Below, piece after piece: positions 39,649-47,549 of a stretch of 64,000 nt of DNA. Under the pieces are notes generated by a model. It had not been told where the DNA came from, did not search any database, and saw only the letters and a program-made list of their open reading frames with translations. Within the stretch, counting starts at the first letter, position 1, and each line of letters opens with the position of its first letter. The stretch is from Fermentibacter sp964564435. GTDB taxonomy: Bacteria; Fermentibacterota; Fermentibacteria; Fermentibacterales; Fermentibacteraceae. The stretch covers positions 1 through 64,000 of the forward strand of contig CAZMAT010000010.1 in NCBI GenBank assembly GCA_964564435.1, given 5' to 3'. The translations under genes and the position numbers were made by a program.

Positions 39649-40083
39649 GTGAAAACCTACTCCGCCAGAGAGGGCGAGGTAGAGCGGCGCTGGTTCGTGG
39701 TCGACGCCGAGGGTCAGACTCTCGGCCGCCTGGCCTCCCATCTCGCCGTCGTCCTCCAGGGCAAGAACAAGCCCGTCTACACCCGCCACATCGACACGGG
39801 CGACTTCGTGGTCGTCATCAACGCCGACAAGATGAACTACACCGGCACCAAGGTCGAGCAGAAGGTCTACTACAGGCACACCCGCTACCCGGGCGGACAG
39901 AAGGCCACCACCCTCAAGGTCATGGCCGAGAAGCATCCCGACCGGGTGCTGAGGCTCGCAGTGTGGGGCATGCTGCCCAAGAACATCCTGGGCAGGGCGA
40001 TGCTCAGGAAGCTCAAGATCTACTCCGGGCCCGTGCACCCGCACGCCGCCCAGAAGCCCGAGCCGCTGGACGCCCGGGCATGA
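39649..40083 (+). CDS. rplM: 50S ribosomal protein L13
   Basis: This is a 144-residue L13. WFVVDAEGQTLGRLASHLA, GDFVVVINADK, YYRHTRYPGG and AVWGMLPKN are conserved segments. GTG 39649 follows GTGGAGG at eight bases. A weak promoter-like CATATT is at 39568..39573. It is the first gene of the operon with rpsI, rpsB and tsf. Confidence 0.98.
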   Translation: MKTYSAREGEVERRWFVVDAEGQTLGRLASHLAVVLQGKNKPVYTRHIDTGDFVVVINADKMNYTGTKVEQKVYYRHTRYPGGQKATTLKVMAEKHPDRVLRLAVWGMLPKNILGRAMLRKLKIYSGPVHPHAAQKPEPLDARA

Positions 40084-40100
40084 CGAGCGGAGGAGGTGAA

Positions 40101-40490
40101 ATGCAGGAGCAGTACATAGGTGTGGGCAGGCGGAAGACGGCTACCGCCAGGTGCTACCTCAGACCCGGACGCGGGCTCGTCGTGATAAACCACAGGGAGC
40201 CGGCCGAGTTCTTCTGCGATCTCTGGCAGCTCGAGCACGCGCTCGAGCCCCTGGATATAGTGAAGGGCCGCGAATCCTTCGACCTCGTGATCAACGTGGC
40301 CGGAGGCGGCCTCACGGGGCAGGCGGGGGCGATAAGGCTCGGCATAGCCAGGGCCTTCGTCTCCATGAACCCGGAATTCAGGCATTCCCTGAAGTCACAG
40401 GGCATGCTCAGCCGCGATCCCAGAGAGGTGGAGCGCAAGAAGTACGGGCAGAAGAAGGCCCGCAAGCGCTTCCAGTTCTCCAAGCGTTAA
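40101..40490 (+). CDS. rpsI: 30S ribosomal protein S9
   Basis: This is a 129-residue S9. YIGVGRRKTATARCYLRPG at the start and the basic tail KKYGQKKARKRFQFSKR, which reaches the P-site tRNA, are diagnostic. ATG 40101 directly follows GGAGGAGGTGAA. An upstream in-frame ATG at 40080 would overlap rplM and lacks a ribosome site. Confidence 0.98.
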   Translation: MQEQYIGVGRRKTATARCYLRPGRGLVVINHREPAEFFCDLWQLEHALEPLDIVKGRESFDLVINVAGGGLTGQAGAIRLGIARAFVSMNPEFRHSLKSQGMLSRDPREVERKKYGQKKARKRFQFSKR

Positions 40491-40499
40491 CCCGGCGGT

Positions 40500-40538
40500 G
40501 GCCGTCGGGGCCGGCTGACGCAGGCCCCGGCGGCGGCC
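40500..40538 (+). terminator. GC-rich hairpin between rpsI and rpsB
   Basis: GGCCGTCGGGGCC (40500..40512) pairs with GGCCCCGGCGGCGGCC (40523..40538) with small bulges. No T tract follows. It may act as an attenuator, an RNA processing site or an mRNA stabiliser, or as a leader structure for autogenous control by S2. Confidence 0.45.
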
Positions 40539-40638
40539 TACCGGAGATCACACACGGCGGGATAAGCCGGGCCATGGTGTCCGTACCTCCGGACGGCCGC
40601 GGCATGCCGCCGGCGGAACAACCGAAAGGACTCTGCAG

Positions 40639-41382
40639 GTGAAGATCCCCAGCACGCCCGACATGCTCGAGGCCGGAGTGCACTTCGGCCACCAGGTCAA
40701 GAGGTGGAACCCCGCCATGAAGCCGTTCATCTTCATGGCCCGCGGCGGGATCCACATCATCGACCTCGAGAAGACCCGCTCCACCCTCGAAGAGGCTGTC
40801 AACCTCGTCACCCGCACCATCTCCTCCGGCAAGAGCGTCCTGTTCGTGGCCACCAAGAAGCAGGGCCGCGAGTGCGTCAGGGAGCACGCCGAGAGGTGCG
40901 GGCAGCACAGCATGACCGAGCGCTGGCTCGGCGGCACCCTCACCAACTTCGCCACCGTGCGCAAGAGCGTGCTCAGGCTCGAGGAGCTCGAAGCCTTCGA
41001 GAAGGACGGCTCGGCAGCCAGGTTCACCAAGCGCGAGCTGCTGCAGAAGTCCCGCGAACAGGAGAAGCTGGCCAAGTACCTCAGCGGCATAAGGTCGATG
41101 AGGGACCTCCCCGGCGCGGTGATAGTCGTCGACATCAAGAAGGAGCACATAGCCGTCCTCGAATCGAAGCGGCTGGGCATCCCCTGCATCGGGCTCGTCG
41201 ACACCAACTGCAACCCGCACGAAGTCGACTATCCCATCCCTGCCAACGACGACGCGATCAAGTCGATATCCCTCCTCGTGGGCACCCTGGCGGATGCATG
41301 CCTGCTGGGCAACGAGGGCAGGGATCCGGTCCGGGCGGAGGGCAGGCCGGCCGAGGCCGAAGGAAAGGAAGAGACCGAATGA
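40639..41382 (+). CDS. rpsB: 30S ribosomal protein S2
   Basis: This is a 247-residue S2. MLEAGVHFGHQVKRWNPAMKPFIF at the start, FVATKKQGRE and TERWLGGTLTNF are conserved. The tail is acidic. It starts with GTG 40639 after a 148-base leader and overlaps tsf by ATGA. The rpsB-tsf-pyrH-frr order is conserved across bacteria. Confidence 0.98.
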   Translation: MKIPSTPDMLEAGVHFGHQVKRWNPAMKPFIFMARGGIHIIDLEKTRSTLEEAVNLVTRTISSGKSVLFVATKKQGRECVREHAERCGQHSMTERWLGGTLTNFATVRKSVLRLEELEAFEKDGSAARFTKRELLQKSREQEKLAKYLSGIRSMRDLPGAVIVVDIKKEHIAVLESKRLGIPCIGLVDTNCNPHEVDYPIPANDDAIKSISLLVGTLADACLLGNEGRDPVRAEGRPAEAEGKEETE

Positions 41383-41975
41383 ACATAGATGCCAGCATGG
41401 TCAAGGAGCTGAGGCAGATCAGCGGCGGCGGAGTCCTGGACTGCAAGAAGGCCCTCGAGGAAACCGGCGGCAACATGGACGAGGCCCTGAAGCTGCTGCG
41501 CGAGCGCGGCCTCAAGGTCGCGGCCAAGAAGGCCGAGAGGGAGACGCACGAGGGCACGGTGTCGGCATATCTCCACAACGGCGGGCGCATAGGCGTTCTC
41601 GTCGAGGTGAACTGCGAGACCGACTTCGTCGCCAGGACCGCCGAGTTCCAGACCTTCTGCAGGCAGGTCGCGATGCAGATCGCGGCATTCGAGCCAGTGG
41701 CCGTCAGCCGGGAGGACATCCCCCCCGAGACGGTCGAGGGCGAGAAGGAGATCTACAGGGCCCAGCTCCGGGAGACGGGCAAGCCCGAGGCGATCATCGA
41801 GAAGATCGTCGAGGGAAGGCTCGAGAAGTATTTCGAGGAGGCCTGCCTCCTCGACCAGGAGTGGATACACGATGCAGCCGCCGGCAAGGTGGCCGACGTG
41901 AGGAAGGCCCTGGTCGCGAAGATCGGGGAGAACGTCGTAATCAGACGCTTCGCCCGCTTCCAGATAGGTTCCTGA
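41379..41975 (+). CDS. tsf: Elongation factor Ts
   Basis: This is a 198-residue guanine-nucleotide exchange factor for EF-Tu. The N-terminal UBA-like helix pair (KELRQISGGGVLDCKKALEE) and the TDFVAR motif that inserts into EF-Tu are present. It is the short form, with a single central subdomain, as in Thermus, versus about 280 residues in E. coli. Confidence 0.97.
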   Translation: MNIDASMVKELRQISGGGVLDCKKALEETGGNMDEALKLLRERGLKVAAKKAERETHEGTVSAYLHNGGRIGVLVEVNCETDFVARTAEFQTFCRQVAMQIAAFEPVAVSREDIPPETVEGEKEIYRAQLRETGKPEAIIEKIVEGRLEKYFEEACLLDQEWIHDAAAGKVADVRKALVAKIGENVVIRRFARFQIGS

Positions 41976-41976
41976 C

Positions 41977-42708
41977 ATGGCGGGGGACCCTCCGTCCGGG
42001 AGGATCCTTCTCAAGCTGAGCGGTGAGCTGCTCGCCGGCGGCCGGGGATCCGGCCTCGATCCAGCAGCCCTGGCTGCGTACGCGAACGAGCTGGTGAAGG
42101 TGGCCGGCGAGGGCTGGCGCCTCGGAGTCGTGATCGGCGGCGGCAACGTCATCAGAGGCGCCGCCGCCGCCTCCATCTCCCGCAACAGGGCCGACTCGAT
42201 GGGGATGCTGGCCACCGTCATCAACGCCATCGCCCTGCAGGACGCGGTCGAGAAGGCCGGCGGACTCGCGTCGGTGCTCACGGCCTTCGCTGTGCAGGGC
42301 CTCGCCACCTACTCTCACGACGAGGCATCCCGCGTCCTCGATTCGGGGGCCATCGCGATCTACGCGGGCGGCACCGGCAACCCGTACCTGTCGACCGACA
42401 CGGCCGCGGCGCTCAGGGCCGTCCAGACCGGGTGCAGCCTGCTCCTCAAGGGAACAAAGGTCGACGGCGTGTACGACATGGATCCGAAGCTCCATCCCGG
42501 GGCCAGGCGCTTCGCGCGGCTCTCCTGGGACGAGGTCCTGTCGAGGGGGCTCGGCGTGATGGATGCGGCGGCCGTGGCGGTCTGCAGGGACAACTCGCTG
42601 CCGTTCCTCGTCTTCGACTCAACGGATCCCGCCGGGGTCTCAAGGGCCCTGCGGGACGGTTCCACGGGCACGCTCGTAGGAGAGGGGTCGCTGGAATGTC
42701 AGGACTGA
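41977..42708 (+). CDS. pyrH: Uridylate kinase
   Basis: This 243-residue UMP kinase of the amino-acid kinase fold converts UMP to UDP. ILLKLSGELLAGG at the N-terminus, GVVIGGGNVIRG and GGTGNPYLSTDTAAALRA are signature stretches. It lies one base after the tsf stop and overlaps frr by 13 bases. Confidence 0.97.
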   Translation: MAGDPPSGRILLKLSGELLAGGRGSGLDPAALAAYANELVKVAGEGWRLGVVIGGGNVIRGAAAASISRNRADSMGMLATVINAIALQDAVEKAGGLASVLTAFAVQGLATYSHDEASRVLDSGAIAIYAGGTGNPYLSTDTAAALRAVQTGCSLLLKGTKVDGVYDMDPKLHPGARRFARLSWDEVLSRGLGVMDAAAVAVCRDNSLPFLVFDSTDPAGVSRALRDGSTGTLVGEGSLECQD

Positions 42709-43250
42709 ACGACGAGATCCGCCAGAAGATGGAGAAGACGGTCACCAGCACGTCCCGTGAGATGACCGGCATCAGGACGGGCAAGGCCAGCCCCGCGCTC
42801 CTCGACAACATCAGGGTGGAATGCTGGGGGTCGGCCATGCCTCTCAGGCAGGTCGCGGGCATATCCGCCCCTGAGCCGCGGATGCTGGTGATCCAGCCCT
42901 GGGACCAGTCCACCGCGGCCGCCATCGTGAAGGCCGTGGAGTCCAGCGAGCTGGGCCTCAGGGCCGCTATCGACGGTCAGGTGATCCGAATCCCGATCCC
43001 CAAGCTCTCCGAGGAGAGGCGGAAGGACCTGCTGAAGATGGTCCGCCGGATGGCCGAGGAGGGCAGGACCGCGGTCAGGAACCTCAGGAGGGACGGGAAC
43101 GACGCCGTCCACAAGGCTCGGAAGAACGGCGAGGTCTCCGAGGACGAGGAGAAGAAGCTGCTCGAAGAGGTCCAGAAGGTGGCCGACGGCTCCGTCTCCG
43201 AGATCGACCGCATCCTGAAGGCGAAGGAAGAGGAGATCACGGAGGTCTAG
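42696..43250 (+). CDS. frr: Ribosome recycling factor
   Basis: This 184-residue protein splits post-termination ribosomes with EF-G. RTGKASPALLDNIRVE, IQPWDQS and the C-terminal coiled arm (VRNLRRDGNDAVHKARKNGE) are characteristic. ATG 42696 lies within the end of pyrH. It is followed one base later by uppS. Confidence 0.97.
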   Translation: MSGLNDEIRQKMEKTVTSTSREMTGIRTGKASPALLDNIRVECWGSAMPLRQVAGISAPEPRMLVIQPWDQSTAAAIVKAVESSELGLRAAIDGQVIRIPIPKLSEERRKDLLKMVRRMAEEGRTAVRNLRRDGNDAVHKARKNGEVSEDEEKKLLEEVQKVADGSVSEIDRILKAKEEEITEV

Positions 43251-43251
43251 G

Positions 43252-43953
43252 TTGAACCCTCCGGTCCACATAGCTATCGTGATGGACGGCAACGGGCGGT
43301 GGGCCCGGAGCCGGGGGCTCGCCAGGACCGAGGGGCACAGGGCCGCCGAGACCTCGATACACCAGGCCGTGGAATGGTGCGGCGAGAACGGGGTCGGACA
43401 CCTCACGCTCTTCGCCTTCTCCACCGAGAACTGGAGCCGCCCGAGGGCCGAGGTCTCTCTCATCATGAGCCTCCTGCGCTCGTTCATCAGGCGCAACCTC
43501 GAGGAGCTCGAACGCAAGGACGTCAGGATAAGGGCCATGGGCAGGCTTGAAGGCCTGCCGGCAGGGCCGCGCAACGACCTCCTCTCCGCCATCCGGCGCA
43601 CCGAGGGCAACGGGGGTCTGCAGCTCATCCTCGCGCTCAACTACGGAGGCCGGGCGGAACTCGCCGACGCCGCCCGCAGGATTGCCGCCGAGGTCGCCTC
43701 GGGCGCCCTCGATCCGTCGGCCGTCGACGAGGAGGCGATCTCGCGGAGGCTCTACCTGCCCGACGTGCCCGACCCCGATCTCGTCATCAGGACCAGCGGC
43801 GAGCAGAGGATCTCCAACTTCCTGCTCTGGCAGAGCGCGTACTCCGAGTTCCACTTTCCGGAGGTGCTGTGGCCCGACTTCAGGAAGGAGCACCTCGACG
43901 AGGCCCTGAGAGTCTATTCGGCGCGGCAGAGACGCTTCGGCGGGCTCGCGTGA
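43252..43953 (+). CDS. uppS: Isoprenyl transferase (undecaprenyl pyrophosphate synthase)
   Basis: This 233-residue cis-prenyltransferase makes the lipid carrier for peptidoglycan. IAIVMDGNGRWARSRGL with the catalytic Asp, FAFSTENWSRP, LNYGGRAE and DLVIRTSGEQRISNFLLWQSAYSE are diagnostic. The start is TTG 43252. It is followed by cdsA in the usual order. Confidence 0.97.
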   Translation: MNPPVHIAIVMDGNGRWARSRGLARTEGHRAAETSIHQAVEWCGENGVGHLTLFAFSTENWSRPRAEVSLIMSLLRSFIRRNLEELERKDVRIRAMGRLEGLPAGPRNDLLSAIRRTEGNGGLQLILALNYGGRAELADAARRIAAEVASGALDPSAVDEEAISRRLYLPDVPDPDLVIRTSGEQRISNFLLWQSAYSEFHFPEVLWPDFRKEHLDEALRVYSARQRRFGGLA

Positions 43954-44774
43954 CCGCCCGGTTCCCCGCCCTCGCGAGGCGCTCGGCCGGAGCCCTCGCC
44001 GCCCTGGCGGCCGTGCTCCTGGCCATCCTGCCCGACTGGCCCGGATCCGCCCCCACCATAGTGCTGTGCGCCCTGGCCGCCGCGGGCGCCGGTTTCGAGA
44101 TATCGAGGCTCGCATCCCCCTCCGCCGGGGCTGCCGTGCGCATCGCGCAGGCCGTCTCCACCGCCGCAGCGGTTGTCTGCTTCTCCATCCTCCCGCGGTT
44201 CGGGGCCTTCGCCCTGCCGCTGCCCGGCCTGATCCTCGCGATTCCGATGATGAGGAGCGGCAGCCCCGGCGGATCGATCCCCGGGGTGGCCGGAGCCGGC
44301 TGGATGTCGATGCTGTGGGCTCTGGGCCTCGGGTCGATCGCAAGGCTGCGGGCGGGCTCCGAAGGGCCCTGGCTCGCCCTTCTGCCCCTCGTTTCGTGCT
44401 GGGCCGGCGACACGGCCGCGTATTTCGCGGGCTGCGCCTTCGGCAGGCACAGGCTGGCGCCCGGCATAAGCCCGGGCAAGACCGTCGAGGGCCTCGCGGC
44501 GGGCCTCGCCGGGTCGACGGCAGCCGCAGTATCGCTGGGCCTTGCCGGAGGCATGCCGCTCGGCACCGCGACCCTGGCCGCGGCGGGGCTCTCGTGCGGC
44601 CTCGCCGGAGCATTCGGCGACCTTCTGGAATCTGCTTTCAAGAGGGACGCCGGCGTGAAGGACTCGGGGGCGTTCCTGCCCGGGCACGGGGGAATCCTCG
44701 ACAGGACGGACAGCATCGCCACGGCCGCGCCGGTTGCGCTGCTATTCGCGATGGCGGCGGGGGCCGTCTCGTGA
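43950..44774 (+). CDS. cdsA: Phosphatidate cytidylyltransferase
   Basis: This is a 274-residue polytopic enzyme that makes CDP-diacylglycerol. The signature KDSGAFLPGHGGILDRTDS, continued into a Pro-containing helix, contains the metal-binding DR.D residues. About eight membrane helices are visible. GTG 43950 overlaps the uppS stop. Its product feeds pgsA, encoded at 33835. Confidence 0.95.
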   Translation: MTARFPALARRSAGALAALAAVLLAILPDWPGSAPTIVLCALAAAGAGFEISRLASPSAGAAVRIAQAVSTAAAVVCFSILPRFGAFALPLPGLILAIPMMRSGSPGGSIPGVAGAGWMSMLWALGLGSIARLRAGSEGPWLALLPLVSCWAGDTAAYFAGCAFGRHRLAPGISPGKTVEGLAAGLAGSTAAAVSLGLAGGMPLGTATLAAAGLSCGLAGAFGDLLESAFKRDAGVKDSGAFLPGHGGILDRTDSIATAAPVALLFAMAAGAVS

Positions 44775-45862
44775 GGAAGGTGGCGATCCTCGGGTCCACC
44801 GGGTCCATCGGGACGCAGGCGCTCGAAGTGGTGCGCGCAAACCCCGGCCTGCTCTCCGTCCACTCCCTGGTCTGCGGGTCAGGCACCGAGCTCCTCGCCC
44901 GTCAGTCGGCCGAGTTCCCCTCCGCATTCCAGGCCGCGATACGCCACGAGAGCGCACCCGACGAGGAGGGCATCCTCGAACGCGCGCTCGACGGCTGCGA
45001 CATCGTGCTGAACGCCATCACGGGGTTCGCGGGGCTCCGCGCCAGCCTCATGGCCGCCTCGCGCGGGCTCCCGCTGGCCCTTGCCAACAAGGAGAGCCTC
45101 GTCACAGGAGGATGCCTGCTCGAGGGACATGTCGCGAAGGGGCTGGTGGAGCCCGTCGACAGCGAGCACAGCACCATCGCGAGATGCCTGGCGGGAGAGG
45201 CCGTCAGACCTCTTGGAATCACGCTGACCGCGAGCGGAGGGGCCCTCCGCGACGCGTCTCCGGAGGCCGCCGAATGCGCCGGCCCCGCAGAGGTGCTCGC
45301 ACATCCGACATGGAGGATGGGGCCCAGGATCACGGTGGATTCAGCGACGCTGGTGAACAAGGCGTTCGAGGTCCTGGAGGCCGAGTGGCTCTTCCCCGGC
45401 ATCCCCGTCGACGCAGTGCTCCATCCCCAGAGCATCGCGCATTCGCTCGTGAGGCTCGCGGACGGCTCCTGGAAGGCGCTCATGGGCACCCCGGACATGC
45501 GCCTGCCGGTGCAGCACGCGCTCCTCGGCGGAGACGCCCCCGGGCTCGTGGCTGACGACTCGCCCGCGGACTGGCCCGCCCTCGGTTTCGGGGAGATAGA
45601 CCCCGTGAGATACCCCGCCTTCGCGCTGGTGAAGGGGGCCGGCAGGCTCGGGGGCACGGCACCCGCCGCCGCGAACGCCGCCGACGAGGAGGCCGTGGCG
45701 GCCTTCCTCGCGGGAAGGATACGCTTCGGCGGGATCGCCCGCGTTATCGAGCACGCTCTGGAGCGCACGGCTCCCCGGGCGGTGTGCTCATATCAGGATC
45801 TGGTCGACGCTGACGAGGAGGCCAGGGCCGTGGCCCGGGCCTTCCTGGAGGGCCCATGCTGA
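44771..45862 (+). CDS. dxr: 1-deoxy-D-xylulose 5-phosphate reductoisomerase
   Basis: This 363-residue NADPH enzyme carries out the second step of the MEP isoprenoid pathway. The NADPH motif AILGSTGSIGTQAL, the active-site segment PVDSEHSTIARCL, and HPTWRMGPRITVDSATLVNK are all intact. GTG 44771 overlaps cdsA. Grouping with uppS links isoprenoid supply to carrier lipid synthesis. Confidence 0.97.
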   Translation: MRKVAILGSTGSIGTQALEVVRANPGLLSVHSLVCGSGTELLARQSAEFPSAFQAAIRHESAPDEEGILERALDGCDIVLNAITGFAGLRASLMAASRGLPLALANKESLVTGGCLLEGHVAKGLVEPVDSEHSTIARCLAGEAVRPLGITLTASGGALRDASPEAAECAGPAEVLAHPTWRMGPRITVDSATLVNKAFEVLEAEWLFPGIPVDAVLHPQSIAHSLVRLADGSWKALMGTPDMRLPVQHALLGGDAPGLVADDSPADWPALGFGEIDPVRYPAFALVKGAGRLGGTAPAAANAADEEAVAAFLAGRIRFGGIARVIEHALERTAPRAVCSYQDLVDADEEARAVARAFLEGPC

Positions 45863-47112
45863 CGGTGCTGGCGGCCATTGCCGGATTCGGTGCTATCATC
45901 TTCTTCCACGAGCTCGGGCACTTCGTCGCGGCCAGGCTCTCGGGCCTGCCGGTCGAGCGGTTCTCGATGGGCTTCCCCCCGCACATAGTGAAGATCAGGG
46001 GACGGAAGACCGAGTACTGCATCGGCGCGATCCCGCTCGGGGGCTACGTGAAGGTGGACCTCGGGACATCCGGCGAGACGGCTCCCGACAGCCCCTGGTT
46101 CCTCCGGCTGCTCACGGCGGCCTGCGGCCCGCTCTTCAACCTCCTGCTCGCGATCGTCCTCTTCTTCCTCGTCCTGGCAGTCGTGGGGCAGCAGGTCTCG
46201 GTCTTCTCGAACGTCGTCGGGGAGGGCGGGAACCTCCTCGGCCTGGCGCCGGGGGACACCGTGCTGGCCGTGAACGGCGTCCCTACCGCCGACTACGCAG
46301 CCGTTGCCGCCGCCATGTCCGGCGACCTTTCGGGCGAGATCACGGTCGGGACGGACTCGGGCAGGGTCACGGCCGCATACGGCCTCGACGGGGTGGAGGA
46401 GACGCCGGGTTTCGTCCCCATGCTCCCCCCGGTGGTGGGGGAGAGCCTCATCGGCATGCCGGCCTACGAAGCCGGCATCAGGGCGGGCGACAGCGTGCTG
46501 ACCGTCGACGGCAGCACGGTCGGCTCGTGGTCGGACCTGCTGGGGATGGTCGAAGGCTCCCGCGGCCGTGAGATGACCATCCGGTACATGCGGGACGGAT
46601 CGGTCTACACCGCCAGCCTTCGCCCGGTGGAGATCGAGGGGATGGTCAGGATCGGCGTCGTGGCCAGCACCCCGGTCACGAATCTCAGGTATCCCGTGCC
46701 GGCCGCCCTGCTCTACTCGGTGAAGTCGGCCACCGGCGGGGCCGTGATGATCTTCAGGTCGCTGGCCACCGTCTTCTCGCGCCCCAGGGAGCTGGTCGAG
46801 ATGTCGGGAGGGCCGATCTTCGTGGCCGAGACCCTCGACCAGGAAGCCGGAAAGGGGCTGGGCAGGCTCCTGGAGGCCGTGGCGGGCATCTCGCTGGCCG
46901 TCATGTGCTTCAACCTCCTTCCGATCCCGATCCTCGACGGGGGGCAGATGCTGCTGCTCCTCTACGAGGGGATAAAGAGGAGGAGGCTCTCGGGGCGGGC
47001 GATCCAGGTAATGCAGCAGGTGGGTGTTCTCTTCATACTGGCTCTGTTCGTGCTTATAATGTGGCGCGACGTCGCCCGGCTGTTCCTCAGGGTGAACCAG
47101 CCCGGTTCGTGA
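45856..47112 (+). CDS. rseP: Site-2 membrane protease RseP
   Basis: This is a 418-residue inner-membrane zinc protease. HELGH is near residue 18 on the first helix and LDGG near residue 360 on the third helix. One or two PDZ domains lie between them, about 110-285, with the segment GIRAGDSVLTVDGSTVGSWS. It cleaves anti-sigma factors or other membrane proteins. It overlaps dxr by 7 bases and its end overlaps a convergent lipoprotein gene by 26 bases. Confidence 0.95.
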   Translation: MLTVLAAIAGFGAIIFFHELGHFVAARLSGLPVERFSMGFPPHIVKIRGRKTEYCIGAIPLGGYVKVDLGTSGETAPDSPWFLRLLTAACGPLFNLLLAIVLFFLVLAVVGQQVSVFSNVVGEGGNLLGLAPGDTVLAVNGVPTADYAAVAAAMSGDLSGEITVGTDSGRVTAAYGLDGVEETPGFVPMLPPVVGESLIGMPAYEAGIRAGDSVLTVDGSTVGSWSDLLGMVEGSRGREMTIRYMRDGSVYTASLRPVEIEGMVRIGVVASTPVTNLRYPVPAALLYSVKSATGGAVMIFRSLATVFSRPRELVEMSGGPIFVAETLDQEAGKGLGRLLEAVAGISLAVMCFNLLPIPILDGGQMLLLLYEGIKRRRLSGRAIQVMQQVGVLFILALFVLIMWRDVARLFLRVNQPGS

Positions 47113-47470
47113 GCGAGTCGGGGGACTGGGTCACGGGCAAGCTGTCGGCAATGCATCCCGGGTCCGGGGGCGTCACCGACGAGATCGAATCCTTGAGGCA
47201 GCCGTAGAAATAGAGATAGTAGTCCGGATTCGCGTCGCACAGGGCTATCAGTTCGGAGATGCCGGCCGTGTCGGGCGCAGGCGCGCAGACTCCGGGCAGC
47301 ACCATCGAGGGGGCCAGCCTTGATGCCCAGTTCTCCAGGTACTTCCTGTCCTCCCCCGGGATGGCGTTCGAGTCCTGCTTCGAGCATGCTGAAGCCGCCA
47401 GCGCCGCCGAGAGGACGGCGGCCAGCGCGAACCCGGGTGCTGCAGAGCGGATCGGGGCGTCGGTCGTCAT
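47087..47470 (-). CDS. Small lipoprotein, function unknown
   Basis: This is a 127-residue protein on the minus strand. A signal with basic residues (MTTDAPIRSAAPGFAL) leads to the lipobox AASAC, Cys29. The mature part has six further residues of Cys and acidic/Pro turns (PGVCAPAPDTAGISELIALC, YLYFYGCLKDS, DPGCIAD), which suggests disulfides. I do not recognise it. It is divergent from the large barrel-protein gene. AGTATA/TATAGT at 47504..47511 could serve as -10 box in either direction. Confidence 0.62.
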   Translation of the reverse strand: MTTDAPIRSAAPGFALAAVLSAALAASACSKQDSNAIPGEDRKYLENWASRLAPSMVLPGVCAPAPDTAGISELIALCDANPDYYLYFYGCLKDSISSVTPPDPGCIADSLPVTQSPDSLTNRAGSP

Positions 47471-47549
47471 ATTCCCTTTCCGGGACCTTTTCCTTTGGGC
47501 GTCAGTATAGTTACGTCGAAGGGTCCGGTACAGCCAGGGGAGGCGATGA